NCBI GenBank assembly: GCA_009193005.1
Contig: SDWI01000149.1
Span: forward strand, 225,221 to 289,220
Source of the DNA: Lamellibrachia luymesi
Lineage: Eukaryota > Annelida > Polychaeta > Sabellida > Siboglinidae
Direction: 5' to 3'
DNA: 64,000 nucleotides
The notes beneath the pieces are model-generated. The model saw nothing but the letters and a program-made list of their open reading frames with translations. It was not told the origin of the DNA and did not search any database. Of the stretch, positions 58,801-62,653 are shown in pieces. Numbering within the stretch: position 1 is the stretch's first letter; each line of letters opens with the position of its first letter. A program made the translations under genes and the position numbers.

Positions 58801-59399
58801 AACCTTACCTTCAGTTAAAGTTGCACACTGAACTGTGCCCATCTTTATTATGTAATGCCACCATGTTTATGTGTGCGTTTTGATAATGATGGAAATGGTT
58901 ATCTTACCATATGATCTTCATCTTACCATATCATACATCGAAGTCGATCATAGATACCTTTTTGTGATGTAACTGCACATTGTAAATTGTGCCAGAATAA
59001 GGACGGTCTATTATTAGGTTGTGTTCTATTATTAGGATGCGCTCCATTGTTATAACAAAGTATATGACACGCATGCTGCTGACGATGTGAACTTACCGTG
59101 GTCGACCGAATTTCGCCTTCATCTAGTATGAGGTGATGGGTTTCCCAGCGTCTCAGATAGCGCGAGTTCATGATTTTGCTCACAATCGTGCGGGTATGGT
59201 TCAGTCGACACACAGTAACATCGCCCTCCTGAATGAGCTTAAATCGCGGCCCTGAGGCTGCCCGCTTCGACGGCACCGATGGACAACTACCAGTGACGAT
59301 CGGAGAGGCCGGCGGCGACGGACTGCCCAAACTCCCTCGGCTCTCCGACGACGAACACACGGATGAGGAGTCTTCGTTCCCATTGCTCGATGTCGCCAT
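13608..59399 (-). CDS. CMIP: C-Maf-inducing protein orthologue, 18 coding exons, 677 residues
   Basis: Eighteen exons sum to 2034 nt and read without interruption from ATG at 59399 to TAG at 13610-13608. Residues about 51-161 (exons 1-3) form the pleckstrin-homology-like region; residues 537-677 (exons 15-18) form the leucine-rich region ending DVRYTDAW. Hallmarks of CMIP are IIVALAPLLENNHP, SMHGP..SCPHPRVLPNLVA, GWFHLYCPGGIACDDEGQL, LTLPSKSTDADLAKMLSSGS and LNLWSTQ. In vertebrates CMIP is a cytoplasmic adaptor studied in T-cell and podocyte signalling; its invertebrate role is inferred only. The protein is about 100 residues shorter than human CMIP, mainly because the variable linker before the DWRP segment is replaced by the short exon 10. 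The start at MATSSNG was chosen because the upstream in-frame ATG (59510) adds 37 residues of unlikely composition. Introns range from under 300 nt to 11.6 kb and are rich in minisatellites. Confidence 0.96.
14425..14495 (-). CDS. CMIP: CMIP coding exon 17
   Basis: Completes Ser637 and encodes MKNLRKLNLNSTHLSALTF plus EGIK. The acceptor is GTTGCAG and the donor GTAGGG, exit phase 0. It is a leucine-rich repeat. Confidence 0.94.
15084..15325. repeat. Minisatellite, 30-bp unit
   Basis: About eight copies of a 30-bp unit containing CTTATGACTCCTTGCACCAC, in CMIP intron 16. Several overlapping short ORFs on both strands arise only because the unit length is a multiple of three. Confidence 0.92.
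15692..15797 (-). CDS. CMIP: CMIP coding exon 16
   Basis: 35 codons plus one base (residues 602-636): FGDSGLQLLSEHLQKLQVLN, then LCETPVTDKGLGSIA, two leucine-rich repeats. Acceptor GTTGACAG, donor GTGAGT, exit phase 1. Confidence 0.95.
16020..16345. repeat. Minisatellite, 39-bp unit
   Basis: About eight copies of a 39-bp unit containing ACACATCACTGCTGGGTGT, in CMIP intron 15. The ORFs across it are repeat artefacts. Confidence 0.92.
17039..17233 (-). CDS. CMIP: CMIP coding exon 15
   Basis: 65 codons (residues 537-601) opening the leucine-rich region: KGGPRKLTLPSKSTDADLAK, GNLECLSLAFTQVTSECAKE and LPSLRYLNLWSTQ. The acceptor is a triple NAG (TTACAG CAG CAG), so zero, one or two Gln codons may be included; I chose the first AG. 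The donor is GTGAGT, phase 0. Confidence 0.96.
17430..17590 (-). mobile_element. CR1/Jockey-like LINE 3' tail, truncated copy
   Basis: The minus strand reads TGTAAATGCTAGCAT, AAAAACAAAATTGACATATA and TTGGACTCGATAAGCCAATG, then GGCTTCCTTGTC, matching the end of the LINE at 4721-5687. It lies in CMIP intron 14. Confidence 0.78.
17649..17789 (-). CDS. CMIP: CMIP coding exon 14
   Basis: 47 codons (residues 490-536), with LKLQIITTLQSTSVGKRMY and DLCDRQIQLREL. The acceptor is TTCTGCAG and the donor GTATGT, phase 0. Confidence 0.95.
17875..18480. repeat. Minisatellite, about 50-bp unit with higher-order structure
   Basis: About twelve units of 48-53 bp built on AAAATCAGACTGTCTACCAA followed by CCACCCACATGCAGCCAG. 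A longer block (CAACCAACCAACAGCAGCTC through AAGCCAATTATGCA) occurs twice, at about 18173 and 18417, showing segmental duplication within the array. It is in CMIP intron 13. Confidence 0.9.
18483..18865. mobile_element. Family C element with long terminal inverted repeats
   Basis: The left arm at 18510-18550 (CCTGGCAGATTGACCTGTTG, then AAACATGGATTTGTCAGTT) is the imperfect inverse of the right arm at 18783-18825 (AACTGAAAAATCAGTGTTTC, then AACAGGTTGATCTGCCAG). The right two thirds match 8155-8485. No transposase is present, so it is a non-autonomous DNA element or foldback element. Confidence 0.65.
19095..19208 (-). CDS. CMIP: CMIP coding exon 13
   Basis: 38 codons (residues 452-489): LRCLIGCCCRRKKFLTGMCK, then PCMLLALRENEAAMD. 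The acceptor is TTTCAG and the donor GTAAGC, phase 0. The Cys-rich start differs from the vertebrate sequence. Confidence 0.94.
19455..19615. repeat. Minisatellite, 15-bp unit
   Basis: About ten copies of CCACCAGCTCCAGCC with changes, in CMIP intron 12. It is strongly strand-asymmetric (C-rich on plus). Confidence 0.92.
19625..20061. mobile_element. Tigger/pogo-like non-autonomous element
   Basis: Begins CAGTGGACTCCACTTAACAG after a TA and ends CAAGTGAAATCCACTG, an imperfect inverse. A subterminal motif CTTAATATAATCA occurs at 19713 and 20006. The right-hand TA is not preserved. It is about 437 bp, with no transposase frame. Confidence 0.6.
20263..20419 (-). CDS. CMIP: CMIP coding exon 12
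   Basis: Completes Asp399 and encodes residues 400-451, with QTLLGVREGREGWFHLYCPG and GIACDDEGQLYGIM. The acceptor is TTCGTGCAG. The donor GTATTT is poor, but the reading frame and the match to CMIP both end there. Confidence 0.94.
21014..21086. repeat. Inverted repeat with an internal perfect palindrome
   Basis: The 12-bp arms GTGCCAAATAAG (21014-21025) and CTTATTTGGCAC (21075-21086) are perfect inverses. Between them lies GGTGAAAATTTTCACC, a 16-bp perfect palindrome (21049-21064). Related words (CGGCACTATACTATTAAAT, CACCCTATACTCC) recur near 21725-21770, so this may be one end of a 0.77-kb element. Confidence 0.55.
21827..21892 (-). CDS. CMIP: CMIP coding exon 11
   Basis: 66 nt encoding residues 378-398, DWRPHLGSLLQPIPFPY being the conserved core. 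The acceptor is TCTGGCAG and the donor GTAAGT; phase 2 at both ends. Confidence 0.95.
   Translation of the reverse strand, partial: VRVRRLEAAPGQSAAANTIPV
22310..22625. repeat. AT-rich microsatellite region with one undetermined base
   Basis: Runs of TA/TATG dinucleotides at 22310-22338 and 22505-22622. An N at 22536 marks uncertain assembly. It is in CMIP intron 10. Confidence 0.85.
22706..22795 (-). CDS. CMIP: CMIP coding exon 10, boundary embedded in a minisatellite
   Basis: The exon starts after GTTGTTGTAG (ending at 22796) and ends at a perfect GTAAGT donor (22705-22700). Entry and exit are phase 2, fitting exons 9 and 11. It encodes AMENQVNDMDAESGERDSRL and then ITYLAIFSS, joined by a split Met to SEFEDWRP of exon 11. 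The TYLAIFSSMSEFEDWRP stretch aligns with the CYVEILKLLSDYDDWRP region of vertebrate CMIP, which supports the exon. Its first 25 nt and its acceptor are the repeat unit of the adjoining minisatellite (22796-23235). Confidence 0.82.
22796..23235. repeat. Minisatellite containing copies of the CMIP exon 10 acceptor and exon start
   Basis: On the minus strand each unit of about 36-45 bp reads GTTGTTGTAG, then TGCCATGGAGAACAAG, then GTGAATGAG. About eleven units precede the true exon 10, whose own start is TGCCATGGAGAACCAG followed by GTGAATGAC. Unit length varies with the number of GTT (AAC) triplets. Each unit therefore carries an AG acceptor preceded by a GTT/T-rich tract and a GTGAAT donor-like site. 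Confidence 0.9.
23411..23512 (-). CDS. CMIP: CMIP coding exon 9
   Basis: Completes Ser313 and encodes residues 314-346, with MHGP followed by SCPHPRVLPNLVAVCLAAIY, nearly identical to vertebrate CMIP. The acceptor is TTTGCAG and the donor GTGAGT, phase 2. In vertebrates a linker of about 110 residues follows; here only exon 10 intervenes before the DWRP segment. Confidence 0.96.
24593..24850. repeat. Tandem duplication, about 130-bp unit
   Basis: Two adjacent diverged copies, each starting CACAGATAATCACCC(A/G)GCACTAA and containing ACCAGTCCTTTGGGAAATCC, then GTGTGCTTC(G/A)AGTAAG (second copy CATGTGCTTC). It lies in CMIP intron 8. Confidence 0.8.
26100..26345 (-). CDS. Unidentified exon-like open stretch inside the TIR element
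   Basis: After an acceptor-like ATTTTTAG the frame reads PTVFVFDSLKICTVASKEAY, then LEDSNLAAVIEDYFEGR and an acidic Ala/Gly-rich end before TAA; about 81 codons, no ATG. Base composition is markedly more GC-rich than the surroundings. The P-x-x-x-x-x-D-S-L-K pattern recalls Ulp1/SENP peptidases, but no Cys or His active site is present, so I do not assign a family. Confidence 0.3.
26400..26560. promoter_or_regulatory. Promoter-like cluster: CCAAT box, X-box half-site, E-box and CRE
   Basis: GACCAATCAGAGAG at 26418-26431 is a CCAAT/Y-box. The minus strand at about 26444-26457 reads GTTGCTATGGAAG, like one half of an RFX X-box. CACGTG (26531-26536) and TGACGTCA (26541-26548) are separated by 4 bp. 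The cluster lies upstream of the minus-strand open stretch ending at 26100. Confidence 0.4.
27388..27491 (-). CDS. CMIP: CMIP coding exon 8
   Basis: 34 codons plus two bases (residues 279-312 and part of Ser313), with DFGKYPRMRMFIQEYIQAL. The acceptor is GTCACACAG and the donor GTAGGT; exit is phase 2, matching exon 9. Confidence 0.95.
27871..28055. repeat. Inverted-repeat element, family A, copy 2
   Basis: Left arm GACCAAATGTGTTTTTATGA, right arm GGTTTGTTAAAAAACACATT followed by TGG. The flanking 80 bp on the right also resemble the other copies. In CMIP intron 7. Confidence 0.6.
28231..28311 (-). CDS. CMIP: CMIP coding exon 7
   Basis: 27 codons (residues 252-278) reading HCKNSPRSEIVIELFTPVV and ending LKHSI. 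Acceptor CTGTTGCAG, donor GTGAGT, phase 0. Confidence 0.95.
28925..30205. repeat. Large minisatellite, 28/32-bp units
   Basis: About 40 units of two length classes: 32 bp (AACCCACAGACAGTGATGGAATAATGTG type) and 28 bp lacking one ACAG. It fills most of CMIP intron 6 and begins about 15 nt past the exon 6 donor. All three minus-strand frames are open for hundreds of codons because the unit lacks stops; these are not genes. Confidence 0.95.
30221..30328 (-). CDS. CMIP: CMIP coding exon 6
   Basis: 36 codons (residues 216-251), including HEQIIVALAPLLENNHP, one of the best conserved CMIP segments. The donor is GTGCGC, weaker than the other donors, and a 1.3-kb minisatellite begins about 15 nt downstream. 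Retaining the intron would keep an open frame far into the minisatellite. Confidence 0.96.
30612..30701 (-). CDS. CMIP: CMIP coding exon 5
   Basis: 30 codons (residues 186-215), with TPIQDASVYQFPLDLVSQLL. The acceptor is TTTTACAG and the donor GTAAGT, both phase 0. Confidence 0.95.
31819..31890 (-). CDS. CMIP: CMIP coding exon 4
   Basis: 24 codons (residues 162-185) starting RHVLKYEKLLKN and ending LIKEIK. Acceptor TTTGCAG, donor GTAAGT, phase 0 on both sides. It corresponds to the segment just after the PH domain in vertebrate CMIP. Confidence 0.93.
32171..32475. repeat. Inverted-repeat element, family A, copy 3
   Basis: Left arm CCAAAATGTGTTTTAATGAG, right arm TAGTTCATTAAAACACATCT. A central 190-bp segment absent from the other copies includes CACGGCCCCACCAAG and may be a secondary insertion. 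In CMIP intron 3. Confidence 0.6.
32886..33120. repeat. Two partial copies of a CAGTGGCGTAT repeat
   Basis: CAGTGGCGTATTTGGGATTT (32886) and CAGTGGCGTATCTAGGATCT (33052) each continue into a purine-rich stretch and then GTGGCCCAAG. Both are in direct orientation. The pattern resembles the ends of non-autonomous elements but no inverse end was found. Confidence 0.5.
33408..33592. repeat. Polypyrimidine tract, about 185 bp
   Basis: Almost only C and T on the plus strand (CTCTCTCCCTCCTCCCATCC and similar), with a few A interruptions. Such tracts can form triplex DNA; here it lies in CMIP intron 3, purine-rich on the transcript strand. Confidence 0.85.
35469..35482. promoter_or_regulatory. Perfect RFX X-box palindrome
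   Basis: GTTGCC-CA-GGTAAC fits the X-box consensus GTNRCC(N0-3)RGYAAC exactly. It lies in a locally GC-richer segment (35340-35700) of CMIP intron 3 that also contains GGCAACC at 35443 and a TGACGTA CRE half-site near 35610. It is a candidate intronic enhancer or alternative promoter. Confidence 0.5.
36235..37530 (-). pseudogene. LINE reverse transcriptase pseudogene (CR1/Jockey-like)
   Basis: With several frameshifts and stops, the minus strand reads in order IPNDWKEGKISAIYKK, ALASNYHPISITSILCKCMV, FGFIAGRSTVYQLI, the palm motifs GSVLGPLLFVLYINDL and IFLFADDIKIF, then VDTKLSFDDHINQALNK, LPLYKTMVRTHL and WNSLSESVI.AKSINTFKN. These are the successive conserved blocks of a non-LTR reverse transcriptase from fingers to thumb. 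It is in CMIP intron 3, in the same orientation as the gene. The endonuclease part is missing. Confidence 0.88.
38140..38283 (-). mobile_element. tRNA-derived SINE, copy 1
   Basis: The minus strand starts GGAACGCGGTAGCTCAGTGG, a tRNA-like A box, and carries GGACCGGGTTTGCGTCC, a degraded B box. Then follows a body with GGGCAATTTCGTTCACCCC, shared with copies 2 and 3. The 3' limit is uncertain; similarity to typical invertebrate SINE bodies (TATAAATGAGAACCTGGC) continues to about 38140. In CMIP intron 3. Confidence 0.72.
38514..38605. repeat. (GT)n(GCGT)n microsatellite
   Basis: About 13 GT dinucleotides followed by about 16 GCGT tetranucleotides. Alternating purine-pyrimidine, so capable of forming Z-DNA. 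Confidence 0.97.
39110..39160 (-). CDS. CMIP: CMIP coding exon 3
   Basis: A 51-nt exon encoding ANNAYLRDQWLHSVQWK (residues 145-161), the C-terminal helix of the PH-like region with the conserved Trp. The acceptor is TTTGTAG and the donor GTGAGT. It is too short to be found by ORF length and was recognised from homology and splice sites. Confidence 0.95.
39530..39675 (-). mobile_element. tRNA-derived SINE, copy 2
   Basis: The minus strand has TTTACTCAGTGGTGACAGTC (A-box-like), CCCAGGTTTTAATCC (B-box-like) and AGGCAATTTCGTTCACACC, in the same order and spacing as copy 1. In CMIP intron 2. Confidence 0.65.
39715..39990. repeat. Minisatellite of CACCACAACTGACACCACC units, locus 1
   Basis: About seven units of 39-48 bp built on ATCATCACCACCACAACTGA and CACCACCCACACTGTG. 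Its left flank (CACAATCAACATGTAGTACA AACTGAGAGG type) resembles 39180-39225, suggesting a local duplication. A related array lies at 43185. Confidence 0.9.
41157..41640. mobile_element. TIR element with GGCCCGGTTGGCC core words
   Basis: The left end CACTAGCGTTCGACATAA is the imperfect inverse of the right end TTATGTCAAACACTGG. Next to each end lie related blocks (GTCACAGGCCCGGTTGGCCC at 41229 and GTTACAGGCCCGGTTGGCCT at 41589), here in direct orientation. It contains a TATATA run with one undetermined base (41520). In CMIP intron 2. Confidence 0.5.
41883..42922. mobile_element. piggyBac-type non-autonomous element
   Basis: The left end is TTAA|CCCTGGGAGTGACCACTG and the right end CATTGGTCACTCCTAGGG|TTAA. 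The 18-bp TIRs differ at two or three positions and both are bordered by TTAA, the piggyBac target site. Element length is 1040 bp. A perfect 16-bp palindrome GGGCCGAATTCGGCCC overlaps the left end (41900-41915). No DDD transposase frame is visible. In CMIP intron 2. Confidence 0.78.
43185..43500. repeat. Minisatellite of CACCACAACTGACACCACC units, locus 2
   Basis: Units of 39-54 bp built on GTCATCATCACCACCACAAC and TGACACCACCACTGACACC, clearly related to the array at 39715, 3.2 kb away. In CMIP intron 2. Confidence 0.9.
44650..45097. mobile_element. hAT-like MITE, family B, copy 3
   Basis: The left end CAGACTTGGGGTCAGTTGCA follows AACACTGC, and the right end TGTAATTGACCCAAATTCTG is followed by AACACTGC, an exact 8-bp target-site duplication (element ends taken one base further out on each side). 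The 8-bp duplication and CAG...TG ends point to the hAT superfamily. In CMIP intron 2. Confidence 0.78.
45845..46100 (-). mobile_element. tRNA-derived SINE family, copy 3, with 3' tail
   Basis: The minus strand shares GGGCAGTTTCGTTCACCCC with copies 1 and 2 and ends in (AAAT)n at 45865-45847, a normal SINE tail. The tRNA-like head is degraded beyond recognition. In CMIP intron 2. Confidence 0.6.
46590..47040. repeat. Minisatellite, 45-bp unit
   Basis: About ten copies of a 45-bp unit containing CATGTTACCAAGACTGTGGG and CAATGTCCTCAAGGAAC. Because 45 is divisible by three, frames of up to 220 codons stay open on both strands; I treat them as artefacts. In CMIP intron 2, 357 nt from exon 2. Confidence 0.93.
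47397..47525 (-). CDS. CMIP: CMIP coding exon 2
   Basis: 43 codons (residues 102-144), starting PVGFMETSIQYSGVEDV and ending DGSVLLQ, which continue the PH-like fold. The acceptor is TGTTTTCAG and the donor GTGAGT; both ends are phase 0. It is preceded by the 11.6-kb first intron. Confidence 0.95.
48073..48155. ncRNA. Near-perfect 83-nt hairpin, precursor-miRNA-like or hairpin MITE
   Basis: The 25-nt arms TGACTAGTGTGGAACAACTG AAAAG (48073-48097) and its inverse (48131-48155) pair with a single mismatch. Inside the 33-nt loop, GTCATCTG and CAGATGGC form a second stem. Length and stem match an animal precursor miRNA, but a short TIR element would look the same. I do not recognise a known miRNA seed. 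In CMIP intron 1, within the host transcription unit. Confidence 0.4.
48475..48770. repeat. Minisatellite, 26-bp unit with 52-bp alternation
   Basis: About eleven copies of CAACAATATTCCTGGCAGAC plus CAATGA or CAATGT, the two variants alternating so that the effective period is 52 bp. In CMIP intron 1. Confidence 0.93.
48942..50151. mobile_element. hAT-like non-autonomous element, 1.2 kb
   Basis: The left end CAGACCTGGGTCCGAGTA follows AACCATAG; the right end GGCCCCAGGTTTG is followed by AACCATAA, a 7-of-8 target-site duplication. The subterminal regions on both sides are rich in GAGTAC(G/A)AGTACA words in inverse orientation. No transposase frame. In CMIP intron 1. Confidence 0.65.
50515..50696. 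repeat. Minisatellite, 26-bp unit
   Basis: Seven almost identical copies of AAAAGGGAGTATGTCACAAA TACAAC type, the most homogeneous array in the window. In CMIP intron 1. Confidence 0.95.
50865..50970. repeat. Minisatellite, about 20-bp unit
   Basis: Five to six copies of GTCATAATGAACACAATTGT and variants (GTCATGAATACAACTGTT). Confidence 0.85.
51195..51350. repeat. Dispersed GGTGGGAGGTGGG repeat, copy 1
   Basis: Contains GTGTGGCAAGAAGTGGGAGG, TGGTCCTAAAAATTGGTGGG and AGGTGGGAGATTGGCCCA, matching 63115-63235 in order and orientation. Confidence 0.7.
52315..52500 (+). mobile_element. CR1/Jockey-like LINE 3' tail, truncated copy
   Basis: Reads GATTGTGTAAATGCTAGCAG TGTGAATATG, AAAAACAAAACTGACAAACA, TTGGACTCTCGATAAAAACC and CAATGGCTTCATTGTCCAC, the end of the LINE at 4721-5687. 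In CMIP intron 1. Confidence 0.8.
52798..52835. repeat. (TA)n microsatellite at gap edge
   Basis: An uninterrupted TATATA run directly bordering the run of N; the gap probably reflects collapse of this repeat. Confidence 0.95.
52836..52991. other. Assembly gap (156 N)
   Basis: Undetermined bases. All ORFs crossing it are meaningless. Confidence 0.99.
53384..53560. repeat. GGGCCTGGGC-rich repeat
   Basis: Repeated words GCGGGCCTGGGCTGGGCCTG and GGGCCGGGCTTG in an otherwise AT-rich intron, spaced 50-60 bp apart. The composition contrasts sharply with the surroundings. The nature is unknown. Confidence 0.6.
54264..54794. mobile_element. Possible hAT-like element with internal CAATTACAAT repeats
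   Basis: The start CAGGGAATGTCTCTGTACCC is the loose inverse of the end TGTACACATCCCTG. Inside, units of about 30 bp (TCAATTACAATAATGGCGCT TCAAAAAA) recur about eight times. No target-site duplication is visible. Confidence 0.4.
59097..59399 (-). CDS. CMIP: CMIP coding exon 1
   Basis: Encodes residues 1-101: a Ser-rich low-complexity N-terminus (residues 1-50), then the start of the PH-like region (PRFKLIQEGDVTVCRL, SRYLRRWETHHLIL). The donor is GTAAGT at 59096-59091, phase 0. The exon is GC- and CpG-rich compared with the rest of the window, as expected next to a promoter. Confidence 0.93.
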
Positions 59400-59647
59400 A
59401 TTGGAAAAACAATAAACACTTCCACCATCGAGAGAGCTGCCGCGTTCGATCCCGCACCACATCCACGCAAATTTGTTCGAAACGTCGCCCAAATTTAACA
59501 AACGATACACGCTCCAGTGATCCGTCTACGAAGTTTCATTCGGTGATTGTATTACCATCGCCGCGCATGCCAGGTTATTCCAGATAAATTAGAAATGCGG
59601 AAACTGAAATCGCTAAATACCTCACATTTTGTGTACGTCCCGCGTGT

Positions 59648-59666
59648 CACGTGGTGTTTGACGTCA
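59648..59666. promoter_or_regulatory. E-box and palindromic CRE upstream of CMIP
   Basis: CACGTG (59648-59653) and TGACGTCA (59659-59666) are separated by 5 bp, 250-270 bp upstream of the CMIP start codon in CpG-containing sequence. Both are perfect palindromes and known sites for bHLH-type and CREB/ATF-type factors. The same pair with a 4-bp spacer occurs at 26531-26548. Confidence 0.5.
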
Positions 59667-59770
59667 TGCCGAAGGCTCGAGTTGGCAGGTGCTGCTCAAA
59701 TGACAAATGGCAGAGACCGCCACAAGATGTGATTGAAGTGATAACCACATTTTCCGAAGCATGTGACTAG
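59666..59770 (+). CDS. Small ORF, 34 codons, divergent from CMIP
   Basis: Starts at the ATG overlapping the CRE and reads MPKARVGRCCSNDKWQRPPQ, then DVIEVITTFSEACD and TAG. The Cys-Cys-x-N-D pattern faintly recalls zinc-finger heads of transposon-related proteins, but it is too short to classify. It could be the first exon of a divergent transcript or chance. Confidence 0.2.
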   Translation: MPKARVGRCCSNDKWQRPPQDVIEVITTFSEACD

Positions 59771-60329
59771 CAGTTCGGCGTCGATGTTGTCTATTCAGTC
59801 GTGTTGATTGTTCGAAATTATGATGATGCGGTACACATCGCACAATTAAATGGAACGTTTATAATTTTCCTGGTCATGATTGGTAACATTTATTACCTGA
59901 TTAGGTCTACTGCCATATTTTTTATTGGTAGAGGATACTACACGTACTGTCCACATAGTATCAATTGCACTTTAGATGTACTTAGTCGCTGTGTAAATTA
60001 AATTACCTGGTACTAAGAAAGATGTTCCATACACAATAAATGATGAGCTGCATGCATTATTTAGATTTTAAGATAGGCCTAGCCTAACAAGGCCGTATAG
60101 ACACGTAGCTTGCGTGCTACGTACGTAGCCTACAATTAATACGCCTACATAAATATACAAATTGTTACTGTTAAATGTATAACCACCGTAGGGAGGATTT
60201 TTTATGGAAGGGGCGATTCGAGCGAGCTGGGAACAAAATAATAGCATTGGTATAGGACCTATTTTTCATTCCGGATTGGGAGAGCTCCATGCCTCCTGCA
60301 TGGCTACCTCTATGACTGCAGTGTTACTT

Positions 60330-60630
60330 AGTAATTCGGTGATTACTAATTAGTAATTAGTAATTCGGTGATTACTAATTAGTAATTAGTTTTCCTCTTC
60401 CTCTTTTTTCTTTTTCGTATTTTTATATTGTTCTCCTTTTCCCCCGTTTCCTCATTTTCCTTTTTTTACTATTATTACTCTCCTTTTTTTCGTCTCATCT
60501 TTTTCCTCCTTTTCAACCTTTTCCTCTTTTATCTCTTTCGTCTTTTCCTATTTTCCCCTTCCCTCATTTTCTTCTTTCCTCTTTTTATTTCCTCCTTATC
60601 TTCTTTTTCCCTTGAATTCTTCTTCTCGTG
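60330..60630. repeat. Short tandem duplication and pyrimidine-rich tract
   Basis: TAATTCGGTGATTACTAATT is duplicated in tandem at 60332-60390. From 60395 to 60625 the plus strand is almost only T and C (TTTTCCTCCTTTTC type). Confidence 0.8.
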
Positions 60631-60689
60631 ACTCCAAGTCGTGTGGGGCGTATTAAACATCCACAACAAACAAGGAAAAGATAACTTAA

Positions 60690-61375
60690 TCAATTTGCAG
60701 CAAGGACAGGACTAAGAATAAATAAAAAGAAAATTCAAGTATTGATGATAAACAGTAAATGCAAAAACAGAATACTAATTGATGGTCAAGAACTAAAGGA
60801 AGTGGACAAGTATAACTACCTGGATGCAAACGTCAGTAAGCAAGGAGTAGGCGGTGATGACGTTGTTAACATAATTCGTAAAGCTAGGGTATCATACATG
60901 AAGCTAAAGCAAATATGGAGTTCAAATATATACACATTGAGATCTAAATTGAGGCTTTTTAACATACTTGTTAAAATAGGGAGTAAAACATAAACGAATT
61001 CAAGACGCCAACAGAAAGTAAGATACATTTTTTCTAATGCGAATCCTACAAATTAGATGGCCATACGTTGTATCAAATCAAGATATTCTTTTTAAAAAAA
61101 AATTTAAGACAGTCAGCACAGAGGTCAAGTTAAGAAGATGGAAATGGGCAGGATATATCTTACGGATGGACAAGAACAGCAAATGTGAGACGACGTTGAC
61201 CTGGACGCCCGAAGGTAGAAGAAATGTTGGTCGACTAAAGACAACGCGGCGATCAACTGTTGGAAATGAAAGACGCGTACTGGGGTGGAACTGCTGGAAC
61301 GAGGCTAGATGCGTAGCAGCTGACAGGGCGATGCACTTCGGCCTTATGGGCCACTGTGCCCGAAGAGGATAGGTG
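60690..61375 (+). pseudogene. RTE-like LINE reverse transcriptase fragment
   Basis: The plus strand reads RTGLRINKKKIQVLMINSK, then LKEVDKYNYLDANVSKQG, and after frameshifts KLRRWKWAGYILRMDKNSKC, LTWTPEGRRNVGRLKTTRRS and WNEARCVAADR. The W-K-W-x-G-x-x-x-R-M-D and W-T-P-E-G-x-R motifs typify RTE-type endonuclease-reverse transcriptases. Frameshifts near 60990 and 61080 inactivate it. It is a different copy from the one at 5688-6500. Confidence 0.85.
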
Positions 61376-61399
61376 AAGGTGAAGGGAAGCTCCTCCACC

Positions 61400-62010
61400 T
61401 TTACGGTTTACCTCCACCTCCCCGTCTGACATTTTTTTACTGGAACGTCGATGGTGTCGTTTTCAATGGAATTCCCCGTCGAGCAAGTTGTGACAGAGGC
61501 GATTTGGGTGACTAACAATATGTCCGTACTTTCGTAACAGTTGTCGCTTTGCAAAAATCAGCAGGTTTCCGCAGGTTTTCTGGGTTTATCAATTCTCTCA
61601 AGTATCTGGAAGAGTCACCAGAATGGACCTTCTCCATCAATGTTCACCACAAGACGATGATCTAATTTCGATCTCAAATTCATTACTTTACATTTGCTCG
61701 TGTTTGTCTTCATGCTACAATTGATTAATGTAGATTAAAGTCGGTTTGTCAGGCCACTTAGATCATGTTCGGTGCCATCAGCATATTGAATGTTGTCTAT
61801 TTCCAGATTGTCCAGTTTTACTGATGTAACCCTGGTGGATTTATTACCTATAATTTGTCTGTTATGTCACTCACGAGATGTCATTAGGGTAGCCTACTAG
61901 TGTACTCCCAGCTTAATGATCTGGACAGATTATTACATACGACCAGCGCAGTTTGCTCTGGGCCAGAGAAAACGACATACGTGGCTATTCAGACATTCTC
62001 CAGAACTATT
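61400..62010. other. Intergenic sequence, no feature recognised
   Basis: Includes weak minus-strand resemblance to reverse-transcriptase-like wording (around 61680-61840) but no block I can align with confidence. Confidence 0.3.
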
Positions 62011-62017
62011 CACCGTG

Positions 62018-62251
62018 CCCTTATGAAAATACCATGGTATACCATGATATACCATGGTATTACATGGTAAACCATGACATTACATGGTAAACTGTGGTAT
62101 ACCATGGTTTACCTGTTTCAAAACACCATGGTATTTTACCATGACTTCCCTGTTTCAAAGCACCATGGTTTACCATGATTTACCATGGTTTACCTGTTTC
62201 AAAAACATCATGGTATACCATGGCATTCACCATGGTATATTTTCATAAGGG
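62018..62251. mobile_element. TACCATGG-rich MITE, copy 1
   Basis: Ends CCCTTATGAAAATACCATGG and CCATGGTATATTTTCATAAGGG are inverse repeats of about 20 bp. The interior consists almost entirely of ACCATGGTA/TACCATGAT palindromic words and CCTGTTTCAAA(A/G)CACCATGG blocks, giving 234 bp of nested palindromes. Confidence 0.8.
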
Positions 62252-62653
62252 TGATGAGTCACTTGTGTAACATTAACATAGTGATGGTTTATTTATAAAG
62301 CGTTAGAAGTTTGTTATGTTGATACGTTTGAATTCACCACTTTAGAATTCAACGAAGGGCGTGGCGGCTGTAGGTGTGCCGGAATCACGATTGAGAGATT
62401 AAGCCTAATTATTGTGTCCGGTATTTTTTACATTGCCTTACGTTACGTTTTTGTGGAGTGGTATCATTAGGGTTTGGGTTCCTTAGCTTGACTGGGTGGT
62501 CGTGTTCCCCATCTCTTCGCAGATCTTGCCTAGTATCTTACCAACCGCCAGACCCTTTCTTGACAACAGTTTTTTTGGTATCCCGTCCACCCCAGGTGAT
62601 GTGCCTTATTTCAGCCTCTTGATCGCACGCATCTTCCACGTCCACGGTACTCA

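Larger units (their letters stand above)
47526..59096. other. CMIP intron 1
   Basis: 11.6 kb. It holds the hairpin at 48073, three minisatellites, an hAT-like element, a LINE tail, the assembly gap and the repeats listed separately. From about 54800 to 59096 I see no repeat longer than 30 bp, no exon with frame and splice support and no RNA gene. Confidence 0.6.

Noticed and set aside
59397..59510. Upstream CMIP start adding 37 residues (MYRLLNLGDVSNKFAW...)
   Set aside because: In frame, but of unlikely composition and without a counterpart in CMIP proteins; the ATG at 59399 directly precedes the Ser-rich N-terminus.
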